The notes under the pieces are model-generated. The model made no database searches, had not been told where the DNA came from, and saw nothing but the letters and a program-made list of their open reading frames with translations. A DNA stretch of 64,000 nt from Stomorhina lunata (Eukaryota > Arthropoda > Insecta > Diptera > Rhiniidae): NCBI GenBank assembly GCA_933228675.1, contig OW121740.1, positions 57,413,000 to 57,476,999 on the forward strand, given 5' to 3'. Shown here piece after piece: positions 23,071 through 34,863 of this stretch. Within the stretch, counting starts at the first letter, position 1; each line of letters opens with the position of its first letter. The position numbers and the translations under genes are program-made.

Positions 23071-23735
23071 AAAAATTGTTCGTGAAAGAAGCACAGAGAA
23101 GCAAATGGTATCCTGTTCCTTTAGCAGAATGGGTCATGTGGCCACTGCTTGAGTAAACTAGAACTGTGAAATTCTGTGTGGTACACAATACCATTTGTTT
23201 GCCGAAAGTCTTCGGTGAAATTCATAAAACTAACCCCTTAAGATGAATCATTCCCCATTTTGACAATGTGATCTCTCATACATCTCATCATTCATGTAAA
23301 TTTTTCAGCAGTCAAAACTTCCAATTGATCCACTTCTTTTTGCGCCGAAGAAACAATTGACATTTGAAAATGTATGGCATTATTTCGTGTTTCCGAAACA
23401 TAAATAATAACTTTTGGAATTATATAAAAATGTTAAAATATAATATTTCTAAACACTTCACCCATCTATCCTTTCACATAACCATTTTTCCCAGTTTCAT
23501 CACAATGTAATGCATAAGTGTCATTCCTTGAATGTTGGTCCATTAAAAAAAATCGGAAAGTCAGTCCTATGGGTTCCTGAAATATGTACCGATTTCTTAA
23601 AATATGTGAAGGGTTATCCATTTTGTGGTCCATTAAAAAAAATCGGAAAGTCAGTCCTATGGGTTCCTGAAATATGTACCGATTTCAAAAATGAACGTAA
23701 ATAAAATACATATAAAATATTTTCATTCATGGTAT
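23071..23735. other. Spacer with a perfect 61 bp direct repeat
   Basis: No gene. Positions 23536..23596 and 23626..23686 are identical (TGGTCCATTAAAAAAAATCG to AATATGTACCGATTTC) with an offset of 90. The ORF at 23510..23704 merely reads through this duplication. Confidence 0.5.
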
Positions 23736-23736
23736 T

Positions 23737-24526
23737 TCTTTTTATACCCTTAACCATAGCTGGAAAGGGTATATTGGGTTTGTGCTGATGTTTGTAACGA
23801 ATAGAAATATTGGTCTGAGACCCACCTTTTAGTATACCAATCGACTTAGAATCACTCCCTGAGTTGTTTTAACGATGTCCGTCCGGCTGGCTGGCCGGTT
23901 ATCCATGTAAGCTTGTTATCATTCTACATGTCGTAACTTTAAAGATAATTTAAATTTTGCATAGGCTCATATTTTGGTCCAAGGGCGATCTCTATTATTT
24001 TTGGGTGAAATCGGATAACTATTTCGGGTACTTCCCATAGGGATACCTTCCCGGAATAGAGTTTTTGGTCATTTAAAGCCACAAATTTAGTTGTATTTTA
24101 ATAATATTCGGCACAAATATTGCTTATCATAATCTCTAATTTTATAGAAATCGGCTCATATTTGACCATACCTCCCATACAAGACACATTCTCAAAAGAC
24201 GTTTATATACACATAAAAGTACAAAAACGTTAATAACTCTAAAGATAAATGCATTTGATTACTTAAACTTTGCACAGATAAATATTTTAAAAATATGAAC
24301 CAATAACCAAAATTTGGTAACAATCGGTCCACAATTGACCCAAGCTACCATATAAGGCCCTTAGCCGGAAATTATATAAATTTCGAAAAAATAGCACATA
24401 TTATATGTATGTATGTCTCTAAGACTTAAGGAAAACTTGTTTAATTGTTGGTCCATATTTGACCTTAGTAGTGAAGGGTATGATATAGTCGGTCTTGACC
24501 GACTATAGCTTTTCTTACTTGTTTAT
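23737..24526 (+). mobile_element. HINE-Y1, complete DINE-1-like element
   Basis: Begins TTTATACCCTTAACCATAGC with an internal palindrome up to AAAGGGTA, then GTTTGTAACG, a GTCCGTCCGGCTGGCTGG core, and ends GTGAAGGGTATGATATAGTC plus the hairpin GTCGGTCTTGACCGAC and TTCTTACTTGTTT. This matches the start, core and end order of Drosophila DINE-1. About 790 bp, non-coding. Confidence 0.75.
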
Positions 24527-24553
24527 TATAAAGTTTGAACGTTGACATTATTG

Positions 24554-24867
24554 GCCTGTTCCACGATCTCGAAAGAATGCTTTCTTTCTTATCCTATACG
24601 AAAGAAATTTGTTTTTCGTTTCACTAACTTTATTTTATGCGAAAAATAAGTCGAAAGAAAACGTAAGTTTTTTCATACAAATTTCTGTTTCACTATTTCG
24701 AACAAATTACCAGCAATACGAAAGCAAATGTCAAAATGAGTCACTTGATATTTTGCTTTCGAATAGAAATGAACGAAAGGCTTCGAAATAGTGAAACCAA
24801 AATTAATACGAATTCGAGTTACTCACTTTCTTTCGAGTAGATTTTCTTTCGAAATCGTGAAACAGGC
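24554..24867. mobile_element. 314 bp MITE (GCCTGTTYCACGATYTCGAAAG ends)
   Basis: Ends read GCCTGTTCCACGATCTCG on the left and GCCTGTTTCACGATTTCG reverse-complemented on the right, with TIRs of about 25 bp. The core phrase TTTCACTATTTCGAA also recurs inside. There is no coding content: the ORF at 24609..24791 is a chance frame. Confidence 0.6.
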
Positions 24868-24889
24868 TATATGTGTAAAATACTAAATC

Positions 24890-25520
24890 GAAATGTTGCA
24901 AGCATTGATTCTTTTGAGGTAATTTTCGACCACTTTTTGACACATATTGGGCGGTATTTCAGCCAAAACTTGACGAATGTTGGTTTTTAAGTGCTCAAGA
25001 ATCAAATGTTTATCTGCATAAGCACGGTCTTTCGCGTAGCCCCACAAAAAAGTCTAATGGTGTCAAATCGCATGATCTTGGTGGCCAATTGATATCGCCT
25101 CGACGAGAAATTACGCGACCAGGAAATGTCTCTTGCAATAAAGCCTTATTCGCTCGAGTTGTGTGGCATCGTCTTGTCGTATTCTTCAGTAATATGCCTT
25201 AATACAGTCCTAATTTATGATAATGACGAGGAATCGACACATTCGGGTCTTCGGCAACACTTTCACTTACAGTAGCGATATTTTCAGCGGAACGAGCGAA
25301 ACGATGATGCACAGGCCTACAATATTTGTAACCGATCCAGTCTCTTCAATTTCTTTCCCAATTTTGCCAATTTCTTGCGTAGTTGGACGATTATGTAAGC
25401 CATAATCTCCTCTAAAGCTATATGGCTGTTGCAGAATCACCATTTTTGTAGTATGTTTTGATAATTTTTATGCGTTGTGTGATACTTAAGCGATCCATTT
25501 TCGTCAATGTCAGACTTTTA
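24890..25520 (-). pseudogene. Fossil mariner-type transposase, second family
   Basis: Reading the minus strand from about 25500: MDRLSITQRIKIIKTYYKNG (helix-turn-helix), then LHNRPTTQEIGKIGKE, SAENIATVSESVAEDPN, a large gap, then fragments around INWPPRSCDLTPLDFF in broken frames, FLWGYAKDRAYADKH and PPNMCQKVVENYLKRI. The middle of the catalytic domain is deleted and many frameshifts exist. It is more decayed than, and distinct from, the two 1.3 kb mariners in this window. Confidence 0.75.
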
Positions 25521-26319
25521 CTGAAAAGAAAAAAATTGTTTTAACAACTAAGTGCTTTACTTTTAAAACCACGAAATGGATAACCCGATATTAATATCCG
25601 GCGACATGAAATAACCCCCAATGAAATAACGCCCAATTAATGAAGTAAACCCCAATAACAATTGAAACATGAAAATTGGGGATAATTTCACGTTTATTGG
25701 GCTTTATTTCACTATAAATTGGGATTTATTTCGTTATGAAGCTATTCCAGAAAAAAATATTTTTTTAATTGGGATTTATTTCATGTAAATTTAATTTGGA
25801 CTTTATTTCATTTTTTTAAAGTTTATTTCATTTTCATAAAAAAGATGTTTTGATGATTTTTCTGAATTCTAAACATTCTTAAATTTTTTTAGGAAGAATT
25901 TTTGCCGTTTTGTATTATAGTATTTTTGATGTTAATGAACATATTTTAGTAAAGATCAATTAAAAATCATAAATTAAATTCGAAATTATTAGTGGTAGTC
26001 GTATTAATAGTATTGTAAATTTGTAAATTCGGTAGGCGAGAAACGACCGTACACTAAAAAATCAATATATAACATTTTATATTTGTTATATATTATTTTT
26101 ATTTTATCGAAATACGCCGATACGAACACAATCATGGATGCCAAAAACACTCTATGAAGAATTCAAGCCTCTTTGCCAAATAAAATAAAGTGTATAAACC
26201 TTAATTGGTGTACAAAACAAAAAAAAATCGCGCGATTTTTTTTTACAAAAAACAGTTTTCACAGCCATTTTTTTACAAAACTAAATTTTCGCCTGCGGCT
26301 CTTTTCCCATTTTTTAATA

Positions 26320-26606
26320 GAATGATGTTCCCTACAAACAAAACTCGTATTGAAATAAAAACTGACGAGGTCATGTTCGAAGATTTTTAATATTTGGAAG
26401 AAGATCGGGACAGATTCCTCAAGAAGTAAGAAGCGTTTATCCAAAGCTGTGTATTGTCTGTGTTTCTGAGGGACCTAACATCTTGCTTTTGCCTTGCAAA
26501 CACTTTAAGTTTTGCAGTACATGCATTTTAAAACTGCTGCAAATCGCCTTCCAAATGATGAAGCATTGACCCTGTATGTCGCCAAACAATGCAAGTATTT
26601 TTGTAA
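26320..26606 (+). pseudogene. RING-finger protein fragment, frameshifted
   Basis: From 26450 one frame reads CIVCVSEGPNILLLPCKHF followed by KFCSTCILKLL, which is the C-x2-C ... C-x-H-x3-C-x2-C half of a C3HC4 RING domain (E3 ubiquitin ligase type). After a frameshift, PVCRQTMQVFL at 26571..26603 supplies the last zinc ligand in the CPVCR position. Upstream, frames with ISTOP-broken pieces such as TRIEIKTDEVMFEDF and EEDRDRFLKK may be its N-terminal part. It is not functional as it stands. It lies between the terminal repeats of the 25.6-28.6 kb element, so it was probably carried by it. Confidence 0.55.
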
Positions 26607-26639
26607 AAAAAAAACAATTTAAAAAATAAAACTTACTTA

Positions 26640-28345
26640 TTTAAATGGCCTGTAATTACAACCTGTTTAGGTCAAAGGCCGAGCATATTTTAGAATTCCA
26701 AGCACCTCTATCTTGTGCACATATTCTCTAATTTCGTATACCAAGTTTCAAAAGTTTTGGACGCCCTCTTCTACGCGTTCCCTCTGGATCATTATCGAAT
26801 ACTTTTCTTGCCGGAGTATTTTCATCCATTCGCACAACATGTCCTAGCCAACGCAGACGCTGTTGCTTAATGCGTTTTACTATGTCTATGTCAGCGTATA
26901 ACTCATACAGCTCATGGTTCATTCGATGTCGATACTCATTGTTGACGCAGACTGGTCCAAAGATTCTTCGTAGAATTTTCCTCTCAAATACTCCAAGGAT
27001 AGCTTCATCTGTCTGTGCAAGTGCCCATGATTCAGCACCATACAATAACACGGGTAGTATGAGCGTTTTATATAGCGTGATTTTAGTTCTTACAGAGAGG
27101 ACTTTATTTCTTAGCTGCTTGCTTAGTCCAAAATAGCATCGATTGGCAAGTATGATTCTGCGTTTGATTTCGAAGCTTATATCGTTGTTGATGTTCACAG
27201 CGGTACCAAGGTATACAAATTCTTTTACAACCTCGAACCTATAGTTCTCAACGGACACATGTGATCCGATTCTAGTGGTCTGTCTGCCTGTAGAAACCAT
27301 CAGCTTTGTTTTTGATTCATTTACAGCTAGACCCATTTTGTTTGATTCCTTCTCGATATTGGAAAAGGCGGCAGTTACCTCGCGTAGAGTGCGTTCTATA
27401 ACATCAATGTCATCGGCAAACGCGAGTAGCATATGTTTTCTATTGAAAATTGTTCCTGTTGTATTAACCGCTGCATCTCGCAAGATTTTCTCTAACACAA
27501 TATTGAAGAGGTCACAAGATAAACTGTCACCTTGCCTGAATCCCCGTTTAGTTATGAATTACTCTGATAGGTTCTTACCTATTTTAACAGATGATGTTGT
27601 ATTAGTTAGTGTCATCCTGCATAACTTTATTAGCTTCGTAGGGATGCCGAACTCAGACATTGCTTCAAACACCTTCTTCCGTATCGGGCTATCAAAAGCA
27701 GCTTTGTAGTCAACAAAGAGATGATACGTATCGATTTGTTTCTCCTGGGTCTTCTCTAGGATTTGACGTAGAGTAAAGATCTGGTCAGTGGTTGATTTAC
27801 CTGGTCTAAAGCCACATTGGTATGTCCCAATTATTTCGTTTACTTTGGGCTTTAGCCTTTCACACAGTATGGTCGATAAAGTCTTATATGCAATTGAGAG
27901 GAGGCTTATCCCTCTATAATTTGCACATACAGTTTTATCTCCTTTTTTGTGGACTGGACAAAGGACACTGAGATTCCAATCGTCCGGCATGCGTTCTTCT
28001 GACCATATGTATTCTAGGAGCCGGGACATATACTTTATTAGCTCATCACCTCCAGCCTTAAAAAGCTCTGCTGGCAAACCATCGGCACCAGCAGCTTTAT
28101 TTTTTTTTAAACGCGCTATTGCAGTCCTAACCTCGTTCAGGTTGGGTGGTGGACATATAACGCCGTCATCGTTGATTTGTTCAGGCGTGTCATCTTGGTC
28201 GCTTTCATTTGCAACCAACAACTTGCAAAAGTGCTCCTTCCACAGTTTCAATACGCTTTCTGTATCTGTGACCAGATTTCCTTGGTCGTCCTTACAGGAA
28301 AGGATACATCTGCTATAACCATCCGTCTGATGCTTAATTTTTTGG
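26640..28345 (-). pseudogene. RTE-like LINE reverse transcriptase, 5' truncated
   Basis: From about 28340 on the minus strand: KLWKEHFCKLLVANESDQDD, then the RT fingers/palm (NKAAGADGLPAELFKAGG, CPVHKKGDKTVCANYRGIS, QCGFRPGKSTTDQIFTLRQI, DTYHLFVDYKAAFDS), GFRQGDSLSCDLFNIVLEK, the catalytic LLAFADDIDVI (FADD), and a C-terminal region LRWLGHVVRMDENTPARKVF with RRRGRPK. One in-frame TAA (27559..27561) follows GKNLSE, and about 13 residues after GRPKL are missing relative to the copies captured at 1324 and 2145. The endonuclease is absent. RTE-like assignment is by motif resemblance. Confidence 0.85.
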
Positions 28346-28639
28346 TAAAATTTACTAAAAAACTTATTTTTGGGGTCTTATTTCATTTTTTTGGGGATTA
28401 TTTCATTGGGGTTTATTTCCTATTCTAACTTAATTTTAGTAAAAATTTTTAAAGTGATTTCTAAAATTGGGTGTTATTTCGTTAAAATTAGGTATTATTT
28501 CTCCAAAAATTGGGTGTTTTTTCATATCTTATTTTCTAGAAGCTATTTCTTTTTTTGCTGCTAATATAATTGGGGTTTATTTCATTTTCGTAATTGGGCG
28601 TTATTTCATTGGGGGTTATTTCATGTCGCCTTAATATCC

Positions 28640-29815
28640 TACTCAGGAAGTGATTTTTAGTTTATTGGTGCGTTACATACATTAGCAGTAACTCATAATT
28701 TCTTCTTATTTACGGTAGTGCAGGGCATGAAAAGTTAATGAAAGGTTTTAAAGTGCTACAACTGATGACAGTTCCTGACTTTTAAGTTGTGTAATTTGTC
28801 GGTTTTATTAATCAATGAATATGAAAATTTGTTAAATTTGTTTGTTTTTCTTTTTAATTTTATTTAAGCGAATTAAAAATAGTTGTCGTAACATTGAATT
28901 TTTGCAGCGAATGACTTGCAAATGAAGAAGGAAAATTTTAATGCAACTCTATTGCATTACTTTGCAAAATCTAGTAACGAAGTGACGTTTGTGATAATTT
29001 TTAATTTTTATTAAATTCTTATAAAAATGGACAATGAAAATATAATTACAAAATATAAAGATGAATATTTGATAATAAATATTTAAGATCAGAAATTTAT
29101 TCTTTTTATATTTAAATAAAAATATTAAACTTTGATTTTACGTCATTTATCATTCAACACACTTTTATTTTCGCTTTAAAATATCGTGCATTTAATAATG
29201 GTTTATCCCGATTAGAATGAGAAAAAAAAGGAAATTTATTCAAACACGAGTACTTTCAATAAAATAAAAAAATCTTGAATATTTTTATAGTACGAAGATT
29301 TTCGAATTATTTTGCATGTGTTTCAAAGTTGAGAAAAATTTTTTTTTTTTAAATTAAAGGCCATAATTTACTTTAAAATTTTGATTACAATGACAAATGG
29401 ATGTTGTTGTTTTTGATGTGATGAGTTTTTGTATTCACATGCAAACTAAATGATTGTATTGTTGTAGTTAATTAACTTTATCTAGGGACGAATGGGGATA
29501 ATTATGGACCTAATGATTTGTTTGTTAAGACAATCAAAACTTAAAATTTAAATATAGATATGTAACTTTTTGAAGTGAATCTGGTATTTTAATTACAATG
29601 TTTTATTATTTAACAAAGTGACGTAGGTCAAGTCTTTGTCGTGGAAATAATGATAGAATTTCATTGGAATTTAAACTGAAAATGTACAAAAAGTAAAAAG
29701 TTACTCGATCATGAATATAAAAACTTGTTTGTTCAATTTGACACTTTGTAGATGCTTTAAATTGTTACAGTTACATACATATTTATATTTGATCACTTGA
29801 GTTATAAAAATTTCC
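28640..29815. other. AT-rich spacer without features
   Basis: Very AT-rich with scattered homopolymers (T-run near 29340). I see no gene or repeat family. Confidence 0.4.
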
Positions 29816-29819
29816 CAAT

Positions 29820-30240
29820 CGCCCTTATGCAATTGTAGCCTTCTTAGCTCTGTCTTTTATGTTGAGCCTGAAATTCAGCTCCTTGTCAAATAATACCCCA
29901 AGATACTTGGCACAGTTCGCTATAGGGGTTTCAGAGGTGGGATTTAAGTCTTGTTAAGATTTAACAAAAGATTGTCCACTCATTTTGCCATTCAGAGTTG
30001 TTGTAATGCATTTGCCCTTTTTAGGTTTAATTCGGATAATTCTATCACGACTTTGAGCTTTCATGCGAATGCTGATCTTCCAATATGATGTGGGTTTCAA
30101 TCCATAGCCTGCTAAGCAATATCTTTTTGGGGTTCTGCTATGCATTGCAGGTGTCAACATCGAAGCAGAATTTAACTTTTCGATGTTTTCCTCAGTCCAC
30201 TGCTCCATTGCTTCAAGTCTGTGAAGTTATTGTGGACTTA
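29820..30240 (-). pseudogene. Jockey-group LINE reverse-transcriptase fragment
   Basis: On the minus strand, 29935..29820 reads SETPIANCAKYLGVLFDKEL then NFRLNIKDRAKKATIA, the conserved AKYLGV(I/L)LD block near the end of Jockey-type RT domains. Upstream, 30208..29954 is open (MEQWTEENIEKLNSASMLTP) but only loosely LINE-like, probably frameshifted or rearranged. It ends in frame shortly before the AKYLGV block. Confidence 0.6.
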
Positions 30241-30465
30241 GCTCTAGTAAAGTATTTCCTTCAACGTTTTTTGATACTTATTATATCACCATTGCGGCGT
30301 TACCCCAAAGCGTATGATAACAAATCCTCTCGAGTTTGTTTGGTGGGTCCTAATGCATCTACCATATAGTTAGTCTGGACTTAGCTCCAAGTGACAAATA
30401 TCTACTTTCGTAAGGAAGTACAAGCTTTTTAATTGTATATATAAAGGGGCTTGTATATTAGAGAG
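30241..30465 (-). mobile_element. HINE-X fragment
   Basis: CCTAATGCATCTACCATATA, AGTCTGGACTTAG and TGTATATATAAAGGGGCTTG parallel 3670-3800 of X1 and 9410-9545 of X2. Both ends are missing. Confidence 0.5.
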
Positions 30466-31397
30466 GAGCGAAAAACAACTTTTATTGAAATTCGATACGC
30501 CTGGGATAAAAATTGATGCTCTACATCCTAAGGTCCTCAGAAAAAAAGTTGTCTTCCTAGGTCAATGTCCTGAGGTGGCGCACAGGACATTCATTTCTAG
30601 GACCCATTTGTATGGGGAAAAATGAGAGTTTTTTCGGATTTTGATAAACTTCAACCAATGAATTTATGTTTTTGGCAAAATTATTAATTGGATGTAAAAG
30701 ACAGCTAAATCAGCTTTCATTAGAGTTATAAAAACTAAATATCCATGTAGTAGTTTTTAAGTTATTGCAATTTGCCCAAGAAAATTCGTGTCCTTTTAAC
30801 ACGCCTAAGGATATGCAGCAAAAATATTAACTTTGGAGTACAGAAATTACAAAGTAATACATTTCTTATCATCTAAAGACTTATAACTACTAAAGGACCG
30901 TTTCAAAACTCATTTTTTAAGTTTTAGAAAATTTTGTTAAAAAAATATTCAAAATTTTTGATCGGCATATTAAAATAGACAGATGTGGTAATAAAATCTA
31001 AAAAAGTTCAGTTTGATATCTCATATGGTTTCGCCGTACCTGCGACTTGAAATCGTATATTTTAAACTATTTTTATTTTACCAAAATAAGGAAAGGTTGA
31101 CATGTTATACATCAATAGAAAGGGAATTTTATATACCTTTAAGAGAGGTTCAAAAGTTTTCACAATAAAAAAAATGGTTTAAGACTTTTGTCAAAAAAGT
31201 GCAATAACAATAAATTTACATAATTTTTGAATATCATTTTGTAATCTCTAAAACTAAACAAGATATTAAGATAATTTTTGGAAACAGTATAGACCAATAT
31301 ATTACAAATTCAGAAATATTAAATTCAGAACGAGTTCTGCAATTTTAATGAACAGTTTTGAATACAGAAAATTCTACGTTTTGCAACGAATTTATGT
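30466..31397. other. Spacer without a gene
   Basis: AT-rich, no open frame of interest. The left part resembles no other sequence in the window. Confidence 0.35.
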
Positions 31398-32938
31398 AAT
31401 TTTTATACCCACCATCAAAAAGAATGGGGGGTATATTGAGATTGCCATTCCGTTTGTAATTTCCTTGATATTAGCTCAAAAATTAAAATTGATGTATATT
31501 CTGAATCCTTATGAAATTCTAAAACGATTGAGCGATGTCCGTCTGTCTGTCTGTTGTCGGCTCGATAAAACCTTAACAAAAGGATATAGGTCACTGAAAT
31601 TTGCCATAAATATTCTCCATTTCTTGAAAAATTTTGGTATTGAAATCGGGTAAAATCGGTTCACATTTGACTATAGCTCTCGTATAACCTCGTCTAGGCT
31701 AATTGCTTATTTGCTAATAAATGAAAAACTATAATAGCTGTAATGATTTGGTACATAGAAGTTTTACATAAGTACTAGGCAGCATATACAATTGCATCCA
31801 AATCGGTTCACATTTAACCATAGCTTCCATACAAAAAACTTACGGAAACAGCCTAAATTCCACCTAAAATACACTTAAATGCCAATAAATGATAAAGTTA
31901 ACAGCTTTGGCCACTAAATTTAGCACAAGGAAGTCTTATGTCAATACCAACCAGTGTGCAAATTTGTCACAATCGGTCACCATTTGACTATAGCTTCCAT
32001 ACAAAAAACTTACGGAAACACAAAAATACAAAAATAAAAGCACCTTTACAAAAATCGCTACAGCAACAAAATTTTACAAAAGGAAGTCTTATGTGAATGC
32101 CAGCCAGTGTGCAAAATTTTGTTACAATCGGTCACCATTTGACTATAGCTCCCATACAAAAAACTTACGGAAACACAAAAATACAAAAAGAAAAGGGGGG
32201 TTTATGTCCATCTGTCCGTCAGATAAAAGCGCGATAGCGCCTTTACAAAAAGGAAGTCTTATGTGAATGCCAGCCAATGTTCAAAATTTTGTTACAATCG
32301 GTCACCATTTGACTATAGCTCCCATACAAAAAACTTACGGAAACACAAAAATACAAAAAGAAAAGAGGGGTTATGTCCGTCAGATGAAAGCGCGATAGCG
32401 CCTTAACAAAAAGAGCTAGAGGAACAAAATTTAACAATATCTTGAAAAAGTTTTGCATTGAAAAGGACGAAATCGGTTCACATAAGTTAGAGCTCCCATA
32501 TAAACCTGATCCGGGAAACACATTAATGCTGATAAATTGGATGCAATTGTAATAGCTATGACGACTAAATTTAGATTAGAGAAGTTTTATGCAACTATTG
32601 GTCAGTATATCAAATTTTATAGAAATCGGTCCATATTTGACTATAGCTTTCATATCAAAAACACTCCCGGAAACAAAAAAAAAAAAATGTAGCAAAGGCC
32701 AGTTAAAAGCTTTTAAAATAGAAACTATGATAGCTATGGCCAATAAATTTCGCAAGAATAAGCTCTATGTAAATATACTGACTGGTATTTACATAGAGCT
32801 TATTCTTGCAAAATTTATTGGCCATAGCTATCATGGTTTCTAATTTAATAGCTTTTAACTGGCTTTTGCTACATTTCTGTAAAATTTTGTTACAATCGGT
32901 TAACATTTGGCTATAATTCTTATATATATAACATCCCC
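31398..32938 (+). mobile_element. HINE-X3, truncated on the right
   Basis: Starts TTTATACCCACCATCAAAAA with AATGGGGGGTATATTGAG and the GTCCGTCTGTCTGTTG core. It carries two to three near-identical blocks around CACAATCGGTCACCATTTGAC (31980, 32130, 32300), the internal tandem duplication typical of X. It stops at CATCCCCTTTTTATA, where another HINE begins, and contains a large palindrome at 32688..32873. Confidence 0.7.
32688..32873. repeat. 186 bp palindrome within HINE-X3
   Basis: TGTAGCAAAGGCCAGTTAAA on the left is mirrored by TTTAACTGGCTTTTGCTACA on the right. The arms of about 88 bp meet around a short centre (TACTGACTGG) near 32781 and differ at only a few positions. It looks like a head-to-head duplication of one HINE segment. 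Confidence 0.75.
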
Positions 32939-33604
32939 TTTTTATACCCTTCACTAATAGGTGAAAGGGTATTATAAGTTTGTGCATCTGTTTGTATTTT
33001 TTTTATTAATGATCGTAGACCATAAAAATAATACCGATCGACTCAGAATCGGGAGGGGAATCGATTAAGTGATGTCCGTCTGTCTGTTGAAATCAAATTA
33101 CTGAAGCCCCTGGAGGATGGACCTACATAATGTATATATATCAGAGTTTAGGAAATTCTCCGCAATGAACGCTATTAAAATTCATCAAAATCGGTTTGTA
33201 AACACCCGAGATATCGAAAAAATACCAAAAATTAGACGAAAAATTAAAAATTTCTGATTGAAAAACGCTTTTAAATAACAAGAGAAAAAAGATACTCATG
33301 GTGTACAAGTGATAATATATTATATATCAGATTTTAAGAAATGGTTCCCCAAAGCACTCTGTAAAATTTTATCAAAATCGGTGTATAAACAACTGAGATA
33401 TCGCCAAAAGACTAAATTTGATATATCGCAAATTGCCCAAAGTAAGCATTAGAGAAAGTTTGTTGAAAAAATGAAATACAGAAATAGGAAAACCCATCCT
33501 CCTGGAACACGGATATACATATGTATATTTTATATTAGATTTTAGGAAATTCCCCCGCCAAACACGTTATTAAATTTTATCAAAAGCGGTCCACAAATAA
33601 CTTA

Positions 33605-34863
33605 CCCAGCAAAACTTTGGTAATGGCAAGTACTCTGATAACTGGTTACCTTGTAACGACTACAACATACCATCCGAATAAATAATAAGTTATTACAGAA
33701 GTACTTATTTGTAATTAAGATGGTAATTTAAACTGAATGGCCCCGGTTCAAATCCCACCAAGGGCAACATTTTTTTTTTATTTTTTTTAGTTTTTTTTTT
33801 ATTAAAAGAGTCTTTTTAAATGATTTTTGAATTTTAAGAACTTAGATATTATCTTCTGTAAAAAAAAATTGTAAAACTAACTCATGTTAATGAAAAAATA
33901 CCATCATGAGTCAATTTCGATTATGTAGGGGATGTTGAATACCAAACACGATTCTAATTGGTCTTAACTTGGTAAGCCCAACTTATCTGGGTCATCCTTC
34001 ATCTCAACTGTGGACACACACCTCATGGTATCACCCGGGGAGCTAGTTTAACACCCATTAATATTGTGAGTTAACATGTTCCGAGAGTTGTCCCATAAGA
34101 TCGATAAAAATGGGATAGGATTACGGGCTAGTCACCCTCTCTTGAAAAAAAAAAAAACAATGAAGAGGATAAAATTAGAATTGAAATGTCCCACTACCTA
34201 ATATTAGAGGAGGATGTTCAATGCTTGGCCTAAATTGGAGAATATTCGCACAAGATCGAAATCCATGGAATTCTAAATTATGCTCGGACTTTGACCTTAA
34301 CAGGTTGTAACATTTAAGTAAGTAAGAGTCAATCTTACGTAAAAACTTATACAAAAAAGAAGATTTAAATTGTTTAAGTTTAAAAATAATTTTAAAAAAG
34401 TTTTAAAATAATTACAAAAAATCGTATAAAAATATTTTTTCAAAAATTACAACAAAGCAAAAAAAAAGCAGGAAAAAACAAAGTTATTTTCACATGATTT
34501 TGGATCTAAAAATAAAAATTGTTTATATTAATTATAAGTTGCTAAATTTTCAACATATGAAGTAGCTCAGTGGAAGAGTCTCTGCCTAGCAGTCGGAGGG
34601 TCTGGGTTCGAGCCCCCATGGGATCATAAAAAAAATTTTGTATTTCGTTTAAAAATATATGTTTTTAATAAAACAACAACAAAAAAGTTGTTGTTGCTTT
34701 CAAATTGCTTACCCAAGTCATTACTTTTCTGCAATTGGTAAGTACTTGCCTCCAATGACATCCCCATGTTAATGTAATGACTTAAACATCGAATGAGTAA
34801 GTAGTTTGTGTTCAATAGTTAAACTGTTTAACTCATTATTTGGTAATGAAAAGTTTTACTGGG
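33605..34863 (+). mobile_element. Composite TIR element copy C (uninterrupted)
   Basis: 1259 bp from CCCAGCAAAACTTTGG to AAGTTTTACTGGG, with TTA on both sides. It contains the B-box-like head, a deleted version of the LINE-derived segment (about 34190..34330), and the tRNA-like module at 34557..34627. It is the reference that proves copies A and B at 751..3267 are nested rather than tandem. Confidence 0.75.
34557..34627 (+). repeat. tRNA-like Pol III promoter module (copy C)
   Basis: Matches 2557..2627: TAGCTCAGTGG A-box and GGTTCGAGCCC B-box. The acceptor stem does not pair. Confidence 0.6.

Larger units (their letters stand above)
25600..28630. mobile_element. 3.0 kb foldback/MULE-like element with 9 bp target duplication
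   Basis: Flanked by the perfect direct repeat TTAATATCC (25591..25599 and 28631..28639). Both ends read GGCGACATGAAATAACCCCC and stay identical for 40 bases. Next to the ends are repeated GAAATAAACCCCAA-type motifs on both sides (25650-25830 and 28370-28600), forming foldback-style subterminal arrays. A 9 bp duplication fits Foldback or Mutator-like elements. No transposase is recognised. The interior holds a broken RING-finger fragment and a nested LINE. Confidence 0.8.
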
